NCBI GenBank assembly: GCA_028724245.1
Contig: JAQYDI010000031.1
Coordinates: 1 to 64,000 of the forward strand
DNA length: 64,000 nt
Reading direction: 5' to 3'
From: Lachnospiraceae bacterium
Lineage (GTDB): Bacteria; Bacillota; Clostridia; Lachnospirales; Lachnospiraceae
The notes beneath the pieces were generated by a model that worked only from the letters and a program-made list of their open reading frames with translations, was not told where the DNA came from and searched no databases. A program made the position numbers and the translations under genes. Shown here in pieces: positions 18,071 to 27,011 of the stretch. Every line of letters starts with the position of its first letter. The stretch's first letter is position 1.

Positions 18071-18947
18071 ATCCTGCCACCTCCGTTTCACTGATAAAGA
18101 TTTCTTCCAGGCTGAGGGGAAGGATCTCATAAAATACCGGATTCTGTGCTGTAATTGCTGAAACCAGCTGCTCCCGGTGTCCGCGCACCGTTACTGTATG
18201 CAGGGATCCCCTGCACTCATGGCTGACCAGCTCAAGCTCCTCAAAAGCCTTCTGTGCATCCTCTTCCTCCCGGAACACACACTGCGCCTTATGGATATGA
18301 AGCTTCATATCCTCCACATCTCTGGAGAGCAGCATGCCGCCTTTATAAAGCAGGCCCACATGGTCACAGATATCCTCCAGTTCCCGCATGTTGTGGGAGG
18401 CTATCACCGGCGTAAACTCCCGGTGTGTCATCTCATAAGCCAGCAGGTTCTTGACCATCTGCCGCATCACCGGGTCCAGACCGTCAAAAGTCTCATCACA
18501 AAGCATGTACTTTGTACCGGCGCATACCCCTGCGATCATGCTCAGCTGCTTGCGCATGCCCTTGGAATAGGTATGGATCTTCTTGGAAGGATCCAGTTCC
18601 ACATCCCGCACCATACGGTCATACCGCCCCGAATCAAAATCCTCATAGATCATCCGGTAGTAATTGCGCATATCCACCAACGTTGCATTCTCAAAAAAAT
18701 ACTGTTCATCAGATATGTAAAAAATCTTCTTCTTGGCCGGGACATGATCAAAAACCTGCTGATCATCCACCAGAATCACACCTTCATCGGCTCTGTAGAT
18801 TCCACTCATCAGGCGCAGCAGCGAGCTTTTCCCCGATCCATTGATCCCGATCAGTCCGAATACCGCGCCTTCCTTTATCTGAAATGATACCCGATCCACT
18901 GCCAGCGTATTCTCGAAACACTTACTGACATTTCTCACATCAATCAT
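18045..18947 (-). CDS. ABC transporter ATP-binding protein
   Basis: IGINGSGKSSLLRLMSGIYRADEG, TYSKGMRKQLSMIAGVCAGTKYMLCDETFDGLDP. Confidence 0.95.
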   Translation of the reverse strand: MIDVRNVSKCFENTLAVDRVSFQIKEGAVFGLIGINGSGKSSLLRLMSGIYRADEGVILVDDQQVFDHVPAKKKIFYISDEQYFFENATLVDMRNYYRMIYEDFDSGRYDRMVRDVELDPSKKIHTYSKGMRKQLSMIAGVCAGTKYMLCDETFDGLDPVMRQMVKNLLAYEMTHREFTPVIASHNMRELEDICDHVGLLYKGGMLLSRDVEDMKLHIHKAQCVFREEEDAQKAFEELELVSHECRGSLHTVTVRGHREQLVSAITAQNPVFYEILPLSLEEIFISETEVAGYDIKKIIG

Positions 18948-19080
18948 AATATATTTCTTCCTCCTGTCTGCCGTTATTTCGACATACCGTTATTATATTA
19001 ACACAGGTTTCGCCAAATAGCCAATTAAAAGAATATTAAGATATTAAGGTTCCATTAAGGTGTGGCTCTAAACAGTAATT

Positions 19081-19857
19081 TTAACGCCTGAAAAAGGAAA
19101 GTACTTTGTTATAGGGCATGCTCCCGCCGAACAGATCCAGCGCGCTTCCGATGGTGACATCCACTTTTTCCCGGCCAAGTTTTTTCAGTGTCTCCAGATC
19201 TTCAAAACCTGATACACCGCCGGCATAGGTGACCGGTATTTTCCCCCAGTCTCCCAGCATCCGGGCTACGCCTTCCTCGATTCCGCCTGCGCGGCCTTCC
19301 ACATCTACTGCATGGATCAAAAATTCACTGCAGCTTCCTGCCAGTTCATCCAGCAATTCGGGTGTCAGCTCCTCTTCGGTAAATTTCTGCCAGCGGTCCG
19401 TTACGATATAATAGGTCCCGTCCTTCCTGCGGCAGCTCAGATCCAGCACCAGATGCTCTCTGCCAACCCGTCTGCGGATTTTTTCCAGGTTTTCCAGATT
19501 GATCCTGCCGTCCCTGAATACATAGCTGGTTACGATGACATGGGAGGCTCCCGCTTCAAGATAAGCCTCTGCATTATCCGCATGAATGCCGCCTCCGATC
19601 TGCATGGTTCCCGGACAGGCCCCAAGGGCTGCCTCCGCCTGCGCTCTGGTTGCTTCAAACCAGGGAGAGGAGACCGGATTGAGCATAATAATATGTCCTC
19701 CCTTCAGTTCGTCCTTTTCGTAAAAACGGGCAAACCATGCTGCATCCTTTTCCGATACAAAATTATCAACCGCATAATCGCCTGAATCCTTCAGGCTGCC
19801 GCCCACGATCTGTTTTACCTTTCCGTTATGAATATCAATGCACGGTCTGAATCTCAT
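19081..19857 (-). CDS. hisA: HisA (ProFAR isomerase), eukaryotic-type subfamily
   Basis: MRFRPCIDIHNGKVKQIVGGSL, GGHIIMLNP, MQIGGGIHADNAEAYLEAGASHVIVTSYVF, VTYAGGVSGFEDLETLK. Start trimmed from ORF start 19890. Confidence 0.88.
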   Translation of the reverse strand: MRFRPCIDIHNGKVKQIVGGSLKDSGDYAVDNFVSEKDAAWFARFYEKDELKGGHIIMLNPVSSPWFEATRAQAEAALGACPGTMQIGGGIHADNAEAYLEAGASHVIVTSYVFRDGRINLENLEKIRRRVGREHLVLDLSCRRKDGTYYIVTDRWQKFTEEELTPELLDELAGSCSEFLIHAVDVEGRAGGIEEGVARMLGDWGKIPVTYAGGVSGFEDLETLKKLGREKVDVTIGSALDLFGGSMPYNKVLSFFRR

Positions 19858-19923
19858 AAACACTCCATTCCGCCGCCCGCCGGACGGCATATGATTTTTA
19901 ATATATTCTGTCTTTACTGCCGG

Positions 19924-19959
19924 AAAAAGCGGTTTCTCATACGAAAAACCGCTTTTTAT
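19924..19959. terminator. Bidirectional hairpin terminator
   Basis: aaaaagcggttt-ctcatacg-aaaaaccgcttttt. Confidence 0.85.
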
Positions 19960-19991
19960 CTGAACAGTTACCTGAATTTATTCTAATTATT

Positions 19992-21011
19992 CTAATTAAA
20001 TCCGTATATTTTCTGCGCTGCTGCATAACCCCAGCTTGCAATCTTTCTGCCCCATCTGCCCGGAAGATTCATGGCAATGCCCAGCAGGCTGAAACGGATC
20101 CTTCTGTATGCTTTGGGATTATGTTCCTTCAGATATGCCCAGATCTCCGCTTTCTTCTTCAGATTCTCCGGATCTTTCGAGCGGATCGCCAGAATCGAAC
20201 TGATGCATGTAATAATCGTCAGATAGCTGAGCATATAGCTTCGCAGCTTTCTGCTTTCGATCCGGTCATGGGTATAGCTGTCGATCATGATCCGGTTTAC
20301 CCGCAGCTGCTGGTCGATCCGCGAAATCATCACTTTTTCATTGACCGACTGATCCTCTCTGCCGATAAAATACCGGTAAAAATTCACATCCAGATAATAC
20401 ATGGTCTTTACAGCAGTAAAAGGCTGGAACGCAAAAATATTATCCACATAAAATGTATGCTTCGGAAGCTCCAGACCGCAGTCTCTTAATACCTGTGTAC
20501 GGTAGATGATAGAATGCATGAGAATGTATTTGCCGGGAGTAAAATGTCCGATCTCATCCCATGTAAAGACCCGGTTGCGGGGCAGGACATGACGGTAGCG
20601 CATCACCATCTTATGTTCCGCATCCACTTTATCGTATACAAAGTTGGACAGCACCATATCCACCGGATCCTCCTGAGCCGACATCTCTCTGAGCAGATCC
20701 AGGATCTTTCTGTAAGGGCCGGTGCTCACGTGGTCATCACTGTCCACAACCTTGAAATACAGCCCTGTGGCATTGGCCAGACCTGCATTGACTGCACCGC
20801 CGTGGCCTGCATTCTCCTGATGGATGGCTTTCACAATTGACGGGTACTTCTCTGCATAACGATCCGCGATCTCTGCCGTATTATCCTTTGTTGAGCCGTC
20901 GTCTACGATCAGGATTTCAACCTCTTCCCCGCCTTTCAGCAGAGATTTGATGCACCGATCCATGTAGGCTGCAGAATTGTAGCAGGGAACCGCTATTGAT
21001 AACAGTTTCAT
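19992..21011 (-). CDS. Family 2 glycosyltransferase
   Basis: MKLLSIAVPCYNSAAYMDRCIKSLL, ILIVDDGSTKDNTAEIAD, FKVVDSDDHV. Start trimmed to 21011 (GAAGGTGAAAATATG). Confidence 0.92.
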   Translation of the reverse strand: MKLLSIAVPCYNSAAYMDRCIKSLLKGGEEVEILIVDDGSTKDNTAEIADRYAEKYPSIVKAIHQENAGHGGAVNAGLANATGLYFKVVDSDDHVSTGPYRKILDLLREMSAQEDPVDMVLSNFVYDKVDAEHKMVMRYRHVLPRNRVFTWDEIGHFTPGKYILMHSIIYRTQVLRDCGLELPKHTFYVDNIFAFQPFTAVKTMYYLDVNFYRYFIGREDQSVNEKVMISRIDQQLRVNRIMIDSYTHDRIESRKLRSYMLSYLTIITCISSILAIRSKDPENLKKKAEIWAYLKEHNPKAYRRIRFSLLGIAMNLPGRWGRKIASWGYAAAQKIYGFN

Positions 21012-21139
21012 ATTTTCACCTTCAATTTCATTTTGTAACTGTTCAGGGCCAGGCAGATTTATATAAAAAGTGCGACGAACAGTTACTTCTTTCTTCACTT
21101 CGTGTTCACGTTTTATCCTATTCACTTTGTGTCCGGATT

Positions 21140-22069
21140 TTATAAAGAAATATCTCCGATTGCTCCGAGAATGTCCTCTCTCATGCGGATTGCTTCTGCT
21201 CTGGCTGCCTTTGCATAGTCATGTTCATCCACACCGGCTTTTTTATATGCACACATAATGCCTCTGGAAGAGTTGATCACGGCACCCAGACCTCTTTTGT
21301 CAAATGCGTAGCTTACATCTTTTGCGCCGCCGCCCTGCGCACCGTAGCCGGGTACCAGGAAGAATGTATGAGGCATCTTCGCACGCAGTTCTTCCAGCTG
21401 GGAAGGATAAGTAGCACCCACAACGGCACCTACTGCGGAATAACCGTACTTGCCGGGAACCTCTTCGCCCCATTTTTCACACATCTCACCCATCACTTCA
21501 TAGACACTTCTGTCCCCGATCTTCTGATCCTGCAGTTCGCCGGAGGAAGGATTGGATGTCTTGACCAGCACATAAATACCTTTATCGTACTCTTTACACA
21601 TCTTTAACAGAGGCTTGATACCGTCACTGCCCAGATAACCGTTGACTGTCAGACAGTCCCCGCCGAAGGCAGCAATCATCTGATCGCCTACAGCTGTTTT
21701 ACCGATATGTGCTGCAGCATATGCTTCCATGGTTGTTCCGATATCGTTGCGCTTGCCGTCGGTGATGACATACATGCCTTTTTCATGGGCATAGGCAATG
21801 GTACGGGCCAGAGCGCGGACCCCCTGCCAGCCGTACATCTCATAATATGCTGCCTGAGGCTTTACAGCAGGAACAATATCGCATAATTCATCGATCAGTC
21901 CCTTATTGAACTGCAGCAGTGCATTGGCCGCTGCCTCCAGAGGATCATCAGATGCTGCAAATGCTTCTTTCAGAATATATTCGGGGACATAATCAAGCTT
22001 CGGATCAAGACCTGCAACCGTGGGGTTTTTCATCTCTACAATCTTTTCAATTAATAAATCCATTGACAT
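21140..22069 (-). CDS. pyrF: Orotidine 5'-phosphate decarboxylase
   Basis: TVAGLDPKLDYVPEYI, VITDGKRNDIGTTMEAYA, LVPGYGAQGGGAKDV (PyrF, large subfamily). Confidence 0.95.
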   Translation of the reverse strand: MSMDLLIEKIVEMKNPTVAGLDPKLDYVPEYILKEAFAASDDPLEAAANALLQFNKGLIDELCDIVPAVKPQAAYYEMYGWQGVRALARTIAYAHEKGMYVITDGKRNDIGTTMEAYAAAHIGKTAVGDQMIAAFGGDCLTVNGYLGSDGIKPLLKMCKEYDKGIYVLVKTSNPSSGELQDQKIGDRSVYEVMGEMCEKWGEEVPGKYGYSAVGAVVGATYPSQLEELRAKMPHTFFLVPGYGAQGGGAKDVSYAFDKRGLGAVINSSRGIMCAYKKAGVDEHDYAKAARAEAIRMREDILGAIGDISL

Positions 22070-22107
22070 AAATCTAATTCCTTTCTTTCAGAACAACAGC
22101 GCAGATA

Positions 22108-22272
22108 TTACTTTCTGCGCACTGCCTTTCTGCGTTTTTTCTGATTTGTATGAAATTCATTTCGTACAGCCAGAGTAATGGCCATAAAACAGAAAAACAG
22201 CTGCAGGGCTGCGGTAATACGGACTTCCTGCTGTTTCAATATCAGCTTCAGTCTGTTCATCAGTCTCTCCAT
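22108..22272 (-). CDS. Small protein with one predicted TM
   Basis: MERLMNRLKLILKQQEVRITAALQLFFCFMAITLAVRNEFHTNQKKRRKAVRRK; GGAGGCAGGCGTTATG start. Confidence 0.5.
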   Translation of the reverse strand: MERLMNRLKLILKQQEVRITAALQLFFCFMAITLAVRNEFHTNQKKRRKAVRRK

Positions 22273-22404
22273 AACGCCTGCCTCCTTTTTCTGCGGGACC
22301 CCCCGCACATATTATCTACTATATAAGCAAATCACCGATTTGTAAAGAAAATTTTCTCCAAAGAGGCAGTTTCCTTTCCGCCGCAGTGCGATCCCCGCGG
22401 AGCG

Positions 22405-22447
22405 TTTTTTGTATAATAGGGAACACAGTTTCCCATTATACAAAAAA
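22405..22447. repeat. Near-perfect 18-bp inverted repeat
   Basis: ttttttgtataatagggaa-cacag(t)-ttcccattatacaaaaaa, one-base bulge. Confidence 0.8.
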
Positions 22448-22470
22448 GCCTGCAGTAATCTGCAGGCTTA
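22442..22470 (-). terminator. Terminator of the tRNA-Gln unit
   Basis: Minus strand AAGCCTGCAG-ATTA-CTGCAGGCTTTTTT. Confidence 0.85.
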
Positions 22471-22472
22471 AG

Positions 22473-22544
22473 CAGGGGTACAAGGATTCGAACCTTGAGA
22501 TGACGGAGTCAGAGTCCGGTGCCTTACCGTTTGGCGATACCCCT
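22473..22544 (-). tRNA. tRNA-Gln (anticodon CTG)
   Basis: Minus strand AGGGGTATCGCCAAACGGTAAGGCACCGGACTCTGACTCCGTCATCTCAAGGTTCGAATCCTTGTACCCCTG; acceptor, D, anticodon and T arms fold; 3' CCA not encoded. Confidence 0.93.
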
Positions 22545-22598
22545 AAAACATATATGAAATTGTGAACCGGAAGACCGGCCGGAACCTGAAGTTCCAAG

Positions 22599-22670
22599 CA
22601 GGGGTACAAGGATTCGAACCTTGAGATGACGGAGTCAGAGTCCGGTGCCTTACCGTTTGGCGATACCCCT
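22599..22670 (-). tRNA. tRNA-Gln (anticodon CTG), second identical copy
   Basis: Identical 72-nt sequence to the copy at 22473-22544. Confidence 0.93.
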
Positions 22671-22856
22671 ATTTCTTTGTCTGTCGACCCGCTTCGCTGT
22701 CGACTCAGATAATATAGCACACTTCAAAACAAATTGCAAGCACTTTTTGAAATAAATTGCAAACATTTTTTTGAATAATTCACACTCTTTACCTTTATTT
22801 TCCATTATGTTAAGATACACGTGAGTAAAACAAACATTGGGGGAGGTTTAACTGTT

Positions 22857-23399
22857 ATGAATACTGATTATCGTGAACAGGTGGAGAATCTGCTTGCGGA
22901 GTTCCCTGTCTGCGAATATGTTCTGCTGGAGAGGGATGAGCTTGTTTTTTCTGAAAAAGTACGTTTTATATGTGAGAATGAATGTCCCCGCTACGGTCAT
23001 TCATGGGCATGTCCGCCTGTAATCGGAACGATCCAGGAATGTATGGAGCGCTGTCAGTGCTTTTCACATGTGCTTTTATTTACCACTGCTGCCGATGTAC
23101 CGGATATTGCTGATTTTCAGGGCTGTCTGAATGCCCGCCGGGATCATGAACAGGTTTCCTGGGAGCTGACCGAACGCATGAAGCAGGAGTTCGGCGAAAC
23201 GCTGACTCTGACCACCGGATGCATGAAGTGCGAAACCTGTTCCTATCCCGACGCACCCTGCCGTCATCCCGAGCAGCGTTTTGCAACTATTGAAAGCCAC
23301 GGGATCCTGATCATGCAGACAGCTGCCGAGGCCGGACTCAGCTATAATTTCGATGGGCATACGGTCATCTATTTTACATTGATTTTCTACAATGCCTGA
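22857..23399 (+). CDS. DUF2284-like Cys-rich metal-binding protein
   Basis: CENECPRYGHSWACPPVIGTIQEC and TTGCMKCETCSYPDAPCRHPEQRFATIESHG; GGGGAGG RBS before ATG 22857. Confidence 0.82.
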   Translation: MNTDYREQVENLLAEFPVCEYVLLERDELVFSEKVRFICENECPRYGHSWACPPVIGTIQECMERCQCFSHVLLFTTAADVPDIADFQGCLNARRDHEQVSWELTERMKQEFGETLTLTTGCMKCETCSYPDAPCRHPEQRFATIESHGILIMQTAAEAGLSYNFDGHTVIYFTLIFYNA

Positions 23400-23433
23400 T
23401 GAAAGTGCCGGGCATGTTTCCCGGGAAGGGAGT

Positions 23434-25932
23434 TCAGTCGTTCTCCCTTCCCCAGAAACGCTCTACCACATTTCCTACCGTGCGAACATTCACTTCCTGA
23501 TAATTGTCCCAGTCCATGGGAAACAGCCTGACATGATTCTCCAGAAGCATGCGGTTGTCCAGCAGAACGACCACACCTCTGTCCCCGGCTGTCCGGATGA
23601 CCCGGCCGGCTGCCTGAAACACCTTGTTGATCCCCGGAAATCGGTAGGCATAATCATACCCGCGTTTCCCCTGTTTTTCAAAATAATTTTTCAGCAGCTC
23701 CCCTTCCGTACTGATCTGCGCCAGCCCTGTTCCGACCACGAACGCGCCAATGAGCTGCTCTCCGGTCAGGTCAATGCCTTCTGAGAAAATACCGCCGATG
23801 ACACAAAATCCCACAAGAGAACGGTTTTCTCCTTCTTCTTCCTGTACTCCCGCAAACTCCTGCAGAAAGGCATCTCTGTCATTTTCCGACATGCCCTGTT
23901 CCTGCCGGATCAGGCGAAACGGTGCAGTTTCCCCATACCGTTCCTCAAAAATGGATACCACCTCCATCATGTACTGGTAGGATGGAAAAAAAACCAGATA
24001 ATTACCGGTACGGCGGGCTGTCACCTGAACGATATAATCGAGAATTCTTCCGTACTGCACCGGATTGCGCATGGTATAACGGCTGCTCACATCTTCCGCC
24101 ACCGCCAGCAGGCGGCGGGTGTTGTCAAAGGGAGAATCCACATAAACGGCATACGCTTGTTCATCCGTTGTCAGCAGTTCCCTGTAATAGTGCATGGGAA
24201 GCATGGTCGCAGAGAAAAACACCGTACTGATGCCCCGCTGGATACAGTTGTGCACATTCACCGCCGGGTTGGCGCAAAGCAGTTTTACCTGAAAATGTCC
24301 GCCCTCCACACTGCAGTAGGGCACGTAGCTGTCATCGAGGATCTCGCAGATGGCATTGAAATGACGCAGTTCAAAGAAGAAATCAAGCAGATCTTCATCG
24401 GCCTGATTCCTTGTTTCTTCCAGAAAACTGCTGATGCATTCCTGCGCACGCAGAGAATGATCATACAGATGGCTGATACCTTCCAGTACCATCACCTGAT
24501 CCGTCTCTTTTTTCAAAGAAAGCAGCTGCTTGTTCAGCGTTTTCAGCGCACGGGACGATCTGGCAGCCGCACGGAGAGCGTCCGGCGTATCCGTAAGGGG
24601 AACATCCGCAATTTCCTTCATCAGCTTTCCGGCCTTCAGCACATCTTCCTTCACCAGCGCCGCAGAAAACATTTCTCTGGCCCGATCAGGCAGATTATGT
24701 GCCTCATCCACCAGAAAAATATAGTCTCCCTGCACATTTTCCCCGAAAAAACGCCGCAGATATACGTTGGGATCAAACACATAATTATAATCGCAGATGA
24801 TTCCCTGAGACCACAGCGTCAGATCCAGATTAAATTCAAAGGGACACACCTGATAACGGTCTGCATAAACCGATACATTTTCCCGGTTCATGCACACCTC
24901 ATGGGACAGCATATCGTAAAGTGCCTCATTTACCCGGTCAAAATGCCCTTTCGCCCTTTCACATCTCTCCGGATTGCAGACGCAGTCCTCCATGGGACAG
25001 ATTTTTTCCTTTGCTGTAATGGTGACCGAATGGATCTTCAGCCCCCGGCTCCGCAGGATGTCAAATGCCTCCTGCGCCACGGTTCGCGTAATGGTTTTGG
25101 CTGTCAGATAAAATACCCTCTCCCCCAGCCCTTCTCCCATGGCCTTCAGCGCCGGAAAAAGCACGGACATGGTTTTGCCGATTCCCGTGGGGGCCTGAAT
25201 AAACAGCTCTGCCTTCTGTTCTATGCTGCGGTATACGGACACCGCCAGCTTACGCTGCCCCGGCCGGTAGGGAAAGGGAAATTCCATCCCCGAAAGACTT
25301 TCCCGCAGATCTTTTTTCATCACCTGTTCCAGCCTCGCCCACCGCTCATACTGCCCCATCAGCTCCTGAAACCATTTTTCCAGTTCCGCAAATGTATAGC
25401 AGTCATAGAAGCGGCGGATTTCTTCCGTTTCCAGATGACTGTAGGTCATCTGAACACCCATGGCACTCCGGTGGTTCTGCAGCGCATATATATACGCATA
25501 GCACATGGCCTGTGCTTTATGAACAGGCACCGGTTTCTTCAGCTTCCCCGGATCCCGGTAAATGCCCTTGATCTCATCAATTACATACAGCGTCTCCGAC
25601 TGAAAAAACACCGCATCTTCCGAATCCATTTCTTCCCGGTCAGGAACTTTTTTCAGAAAATGCGATGTTTTTTCGCTGAAAATGCCGTCTGCGCGCCCCT
25701 CGACCCGGATCCGGAAATCTTCCATTTCCACTTCCTGCTTTAAACTTACTTCACTCTCGTAGGTGCTGCCCATCTGCCGCTGGATTTTCCGGTGCAGCCG
25801 GCTGCCTGCCTCCATGGCCTGCTTTTCCTTCGCACCGGTCCTGCGGTTGTCGATGTCGCCGCTCCTGAAAATGAATTCCACCAGATTCCGCACAGAAATC
25901 CGTATCGTATCAGAGCTTCGCGTCGTGTTCAT
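23434..25932 (-). CDS. Rad3/DinG-type helicase with N-terminal PD-(D/E)XK nuclease-like domain and Fe-S cysteines
   Basis: RVEGRADGIF...LYVIDEIKG (nuclease-like), QAPTGIGKTMSVLFPAL (Walker A), CPMEDCVCNPERCERAKG...CPFEF (Fe-S type), LVDEAHNLPDRA (DEAH), FQAAGRVIRTAGDRGVVVLLDNR (motif VI). Confidence 0.88.
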   Translation of the reverse strand: MNTTRSSDTIRISVRNLVEFIFRSGDIDNRRTGAKEKQAMEAGSRLHRKIQRQMGSTYESEVSLKQEVEMEDFRIRVEGRADGIFSEKTSHFLKKVPDREEMDSEDAVFFQSETLYVIDEIKGIYRDPGKLKKPVPVHKAQAMCYAYIYALQNHRSAMGVQMTYSHLETEEIRRFYDCYTFAELEKWFQELMGQYERWARLEQVMKKDLRESLSGMEFPFPYRPGQRKLAVSVYRSIEQKAELFIQAPTGIGKTMSVLFPALKAMGEGLGERVFYLTAKTITRTVAQEAFDILRSRGLKIHSVTITAKEKICPMEDCVCNPERCERAKGHFDRVNEALYDMLSHEVCMNRENVSVYADRYQVCPFEFNLDLTLWSQGIICDYNYVFDPNVYLRRFFGENVQGDYIFLVDEAHNLPDRAREMFSAALVKEDVLKAGKLMKEIADVPLTDTPDALRAAARSSRALKTLNKQLLSLKKETDQVMVLEGISHLYDHSLRAQECISSFLEETRNQADEDLLDFFFELRHFNAICEILDDSYVPYCSVEGGHFQVKLLCANPAVNVHNCIQRGISTVFFSATMLPMHYYRELLTTDEQAYAVYVDSPFDNTRRLLAVAEDVSSRYTMRNPVQYGRILDYIVQVTARRTGNYLVFFPSYQYMMEVVSIFEERYGETAPFRLIRQEQGMSENDRDAFLQEFAGVQEEEGENRSLVGFCVIGGIFSEGIDLTGEQLIGAFVVGTGLAQISTEGELLKNYFEKQGKRGYDYAYRFPGINKVFQAAGRVIRTAGDRGVVVLLDNRMLLENHVRLFPMDWDNYQEVNVRTVGNVVERFWGREND

Positions 25933-26913
25933 TTATCCGATGATACCGCGGTCCATGCAGGATGCGATTTCTTCTGCATAATAGGTCAGCAGAATATCCG
26001 CACCGGCGCGGTACATGCTGATGGCTGTTTCGCTGATGATTCTTTCTTCATCCACATAGCCCAGCTTTGCTGCTGCCTTGATCATGGAGTATTCTCCGCT
26101 GACGCTGTAGGCGGCAATGGGAACGTCTGTCATATCCTTTACTTCGCGAACAATATCAAGATAGGATAAAGCAGGTTTTACCATAATGATATCTGCACCT
26201 TCATCCACATCCAGCATGGCTTCCTTCAGCGCCTCTCTGCGGTTATGGAAATCCATCTGATAAGATTTGCGGTCGCCGAAGGCAGGTGCAGAACCGGCTG
26301 CATCACGGAAGGGTCCATAAAATGCAGATGCGTATTTCACGGCGTAGGACATGATAGGTGTTTCCTGATATCCATTGGCATCCAGTGCTTCACGGATCGC
26401 CAGTACACGGCCGTCCATCATATCGGAAGGAGCCACCATATCAGCTCCGGCTGCCACATGGGATACGGCTGTACGTGCCAGCAGATCCAGTGTTCTGTCA
26501 TTGTCCACATAGTGATCCGGCGTCAGAAGACCGCAGTGTCCGTGATCGGTATACTCGCACATGCAGACATCTGTGATCAGATACATATCAGGATACTGTT
26601 TTCTTGCCTCACGAAGTGCCTTCTGTACAATACCATTTTCATCGTATGCCTGACTGCCGCAGCTGTCCTTATGGTCCGGGAGACCGAAAAACATAACCGC
26701 ATTCACGCCTGCCTTCTGCAGATCCTCCAGTTTCCGTCCCATGGTATCCACACTGTAGCGGAACTGACCCGGCATGGTGTCGATTTCCTCCACGATTCCC
26801 TGACCTTCTTTTACAAACATGGGATAAATTAAAGAAGATTTGTCCACTCTTGTTTCTCTGACCATACGGCGCAGCGTATCGCCTTTTCTCAATCTTCTGG
26901 GTCTGATTAACAT
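25933..26913 (-). CDS. hemB: Porphobilinogen synthase
   Basis: LIRPRRLRKGDTLRRMVRET, DVCMCEYTDHGHCG, MVKPALSYLDIVREVKD, PIAAYSVSGEYSMIKAA. Confidence 0.97.
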   Translation of the reverse strand: MLIRPRRLRKGDTLRRMVRETRVDKSSLIYPMFVKEGQGIVEEIDTMPGQFRYSVDTMGRKLEDLQKAGVNAVMFFGLPDHKDSCGSQAYDENGIVQKALREARKQYPDMYLITDVCMCEYTDHGHCGLLTPDHYVDNDRTLDLLARTAVSHVAAGADMVAPSDMMDGRVLAIREALDANGYQETPIMSYAVKYASAFYGPFRDAAGSAPAFGDRKSYQMDFHNRREALKEAMLDVDEGADIIMVKPALSYLDIVREVKDMTDVPIAAYSVSGEYSMIKAAAKLGYVDEERIISETAISMYRAGADILLTYYAEEIASCMDRGIIG

Positions 26914-27011
26914 GTTATCTACCTCTTTTCTATAAACTTCCGGCAGCCTTTTTTCAGCTGCCGGATCAATGTCTTTCTCTGTTTCTGAATCAGCTTCTTT
27001 CTACTTCTGAA

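Noticed and set aside
22436-22720. 94-aa ORF with an internal repeat (GVSPNGKAPDSDSVISRFESLYPCL)
   Set aside because: It is translation of the two identical tRNA-Gln genes, not a repeat protein.
24157-25743. 528-aa plus-strand ORF
   Set aside because: Antisense shadow of the nuclease-helicase gene; composition (His/Gln/Phe-rich) is typical of spurious antisense frames.
26940-26965. ccggcagcc-tttttt-cagctgccgg hairpin upstream of hemB as terminator
   Set aside because: The T-run is in the loop, not after the stem; it does not fit an intrinsic terminator.
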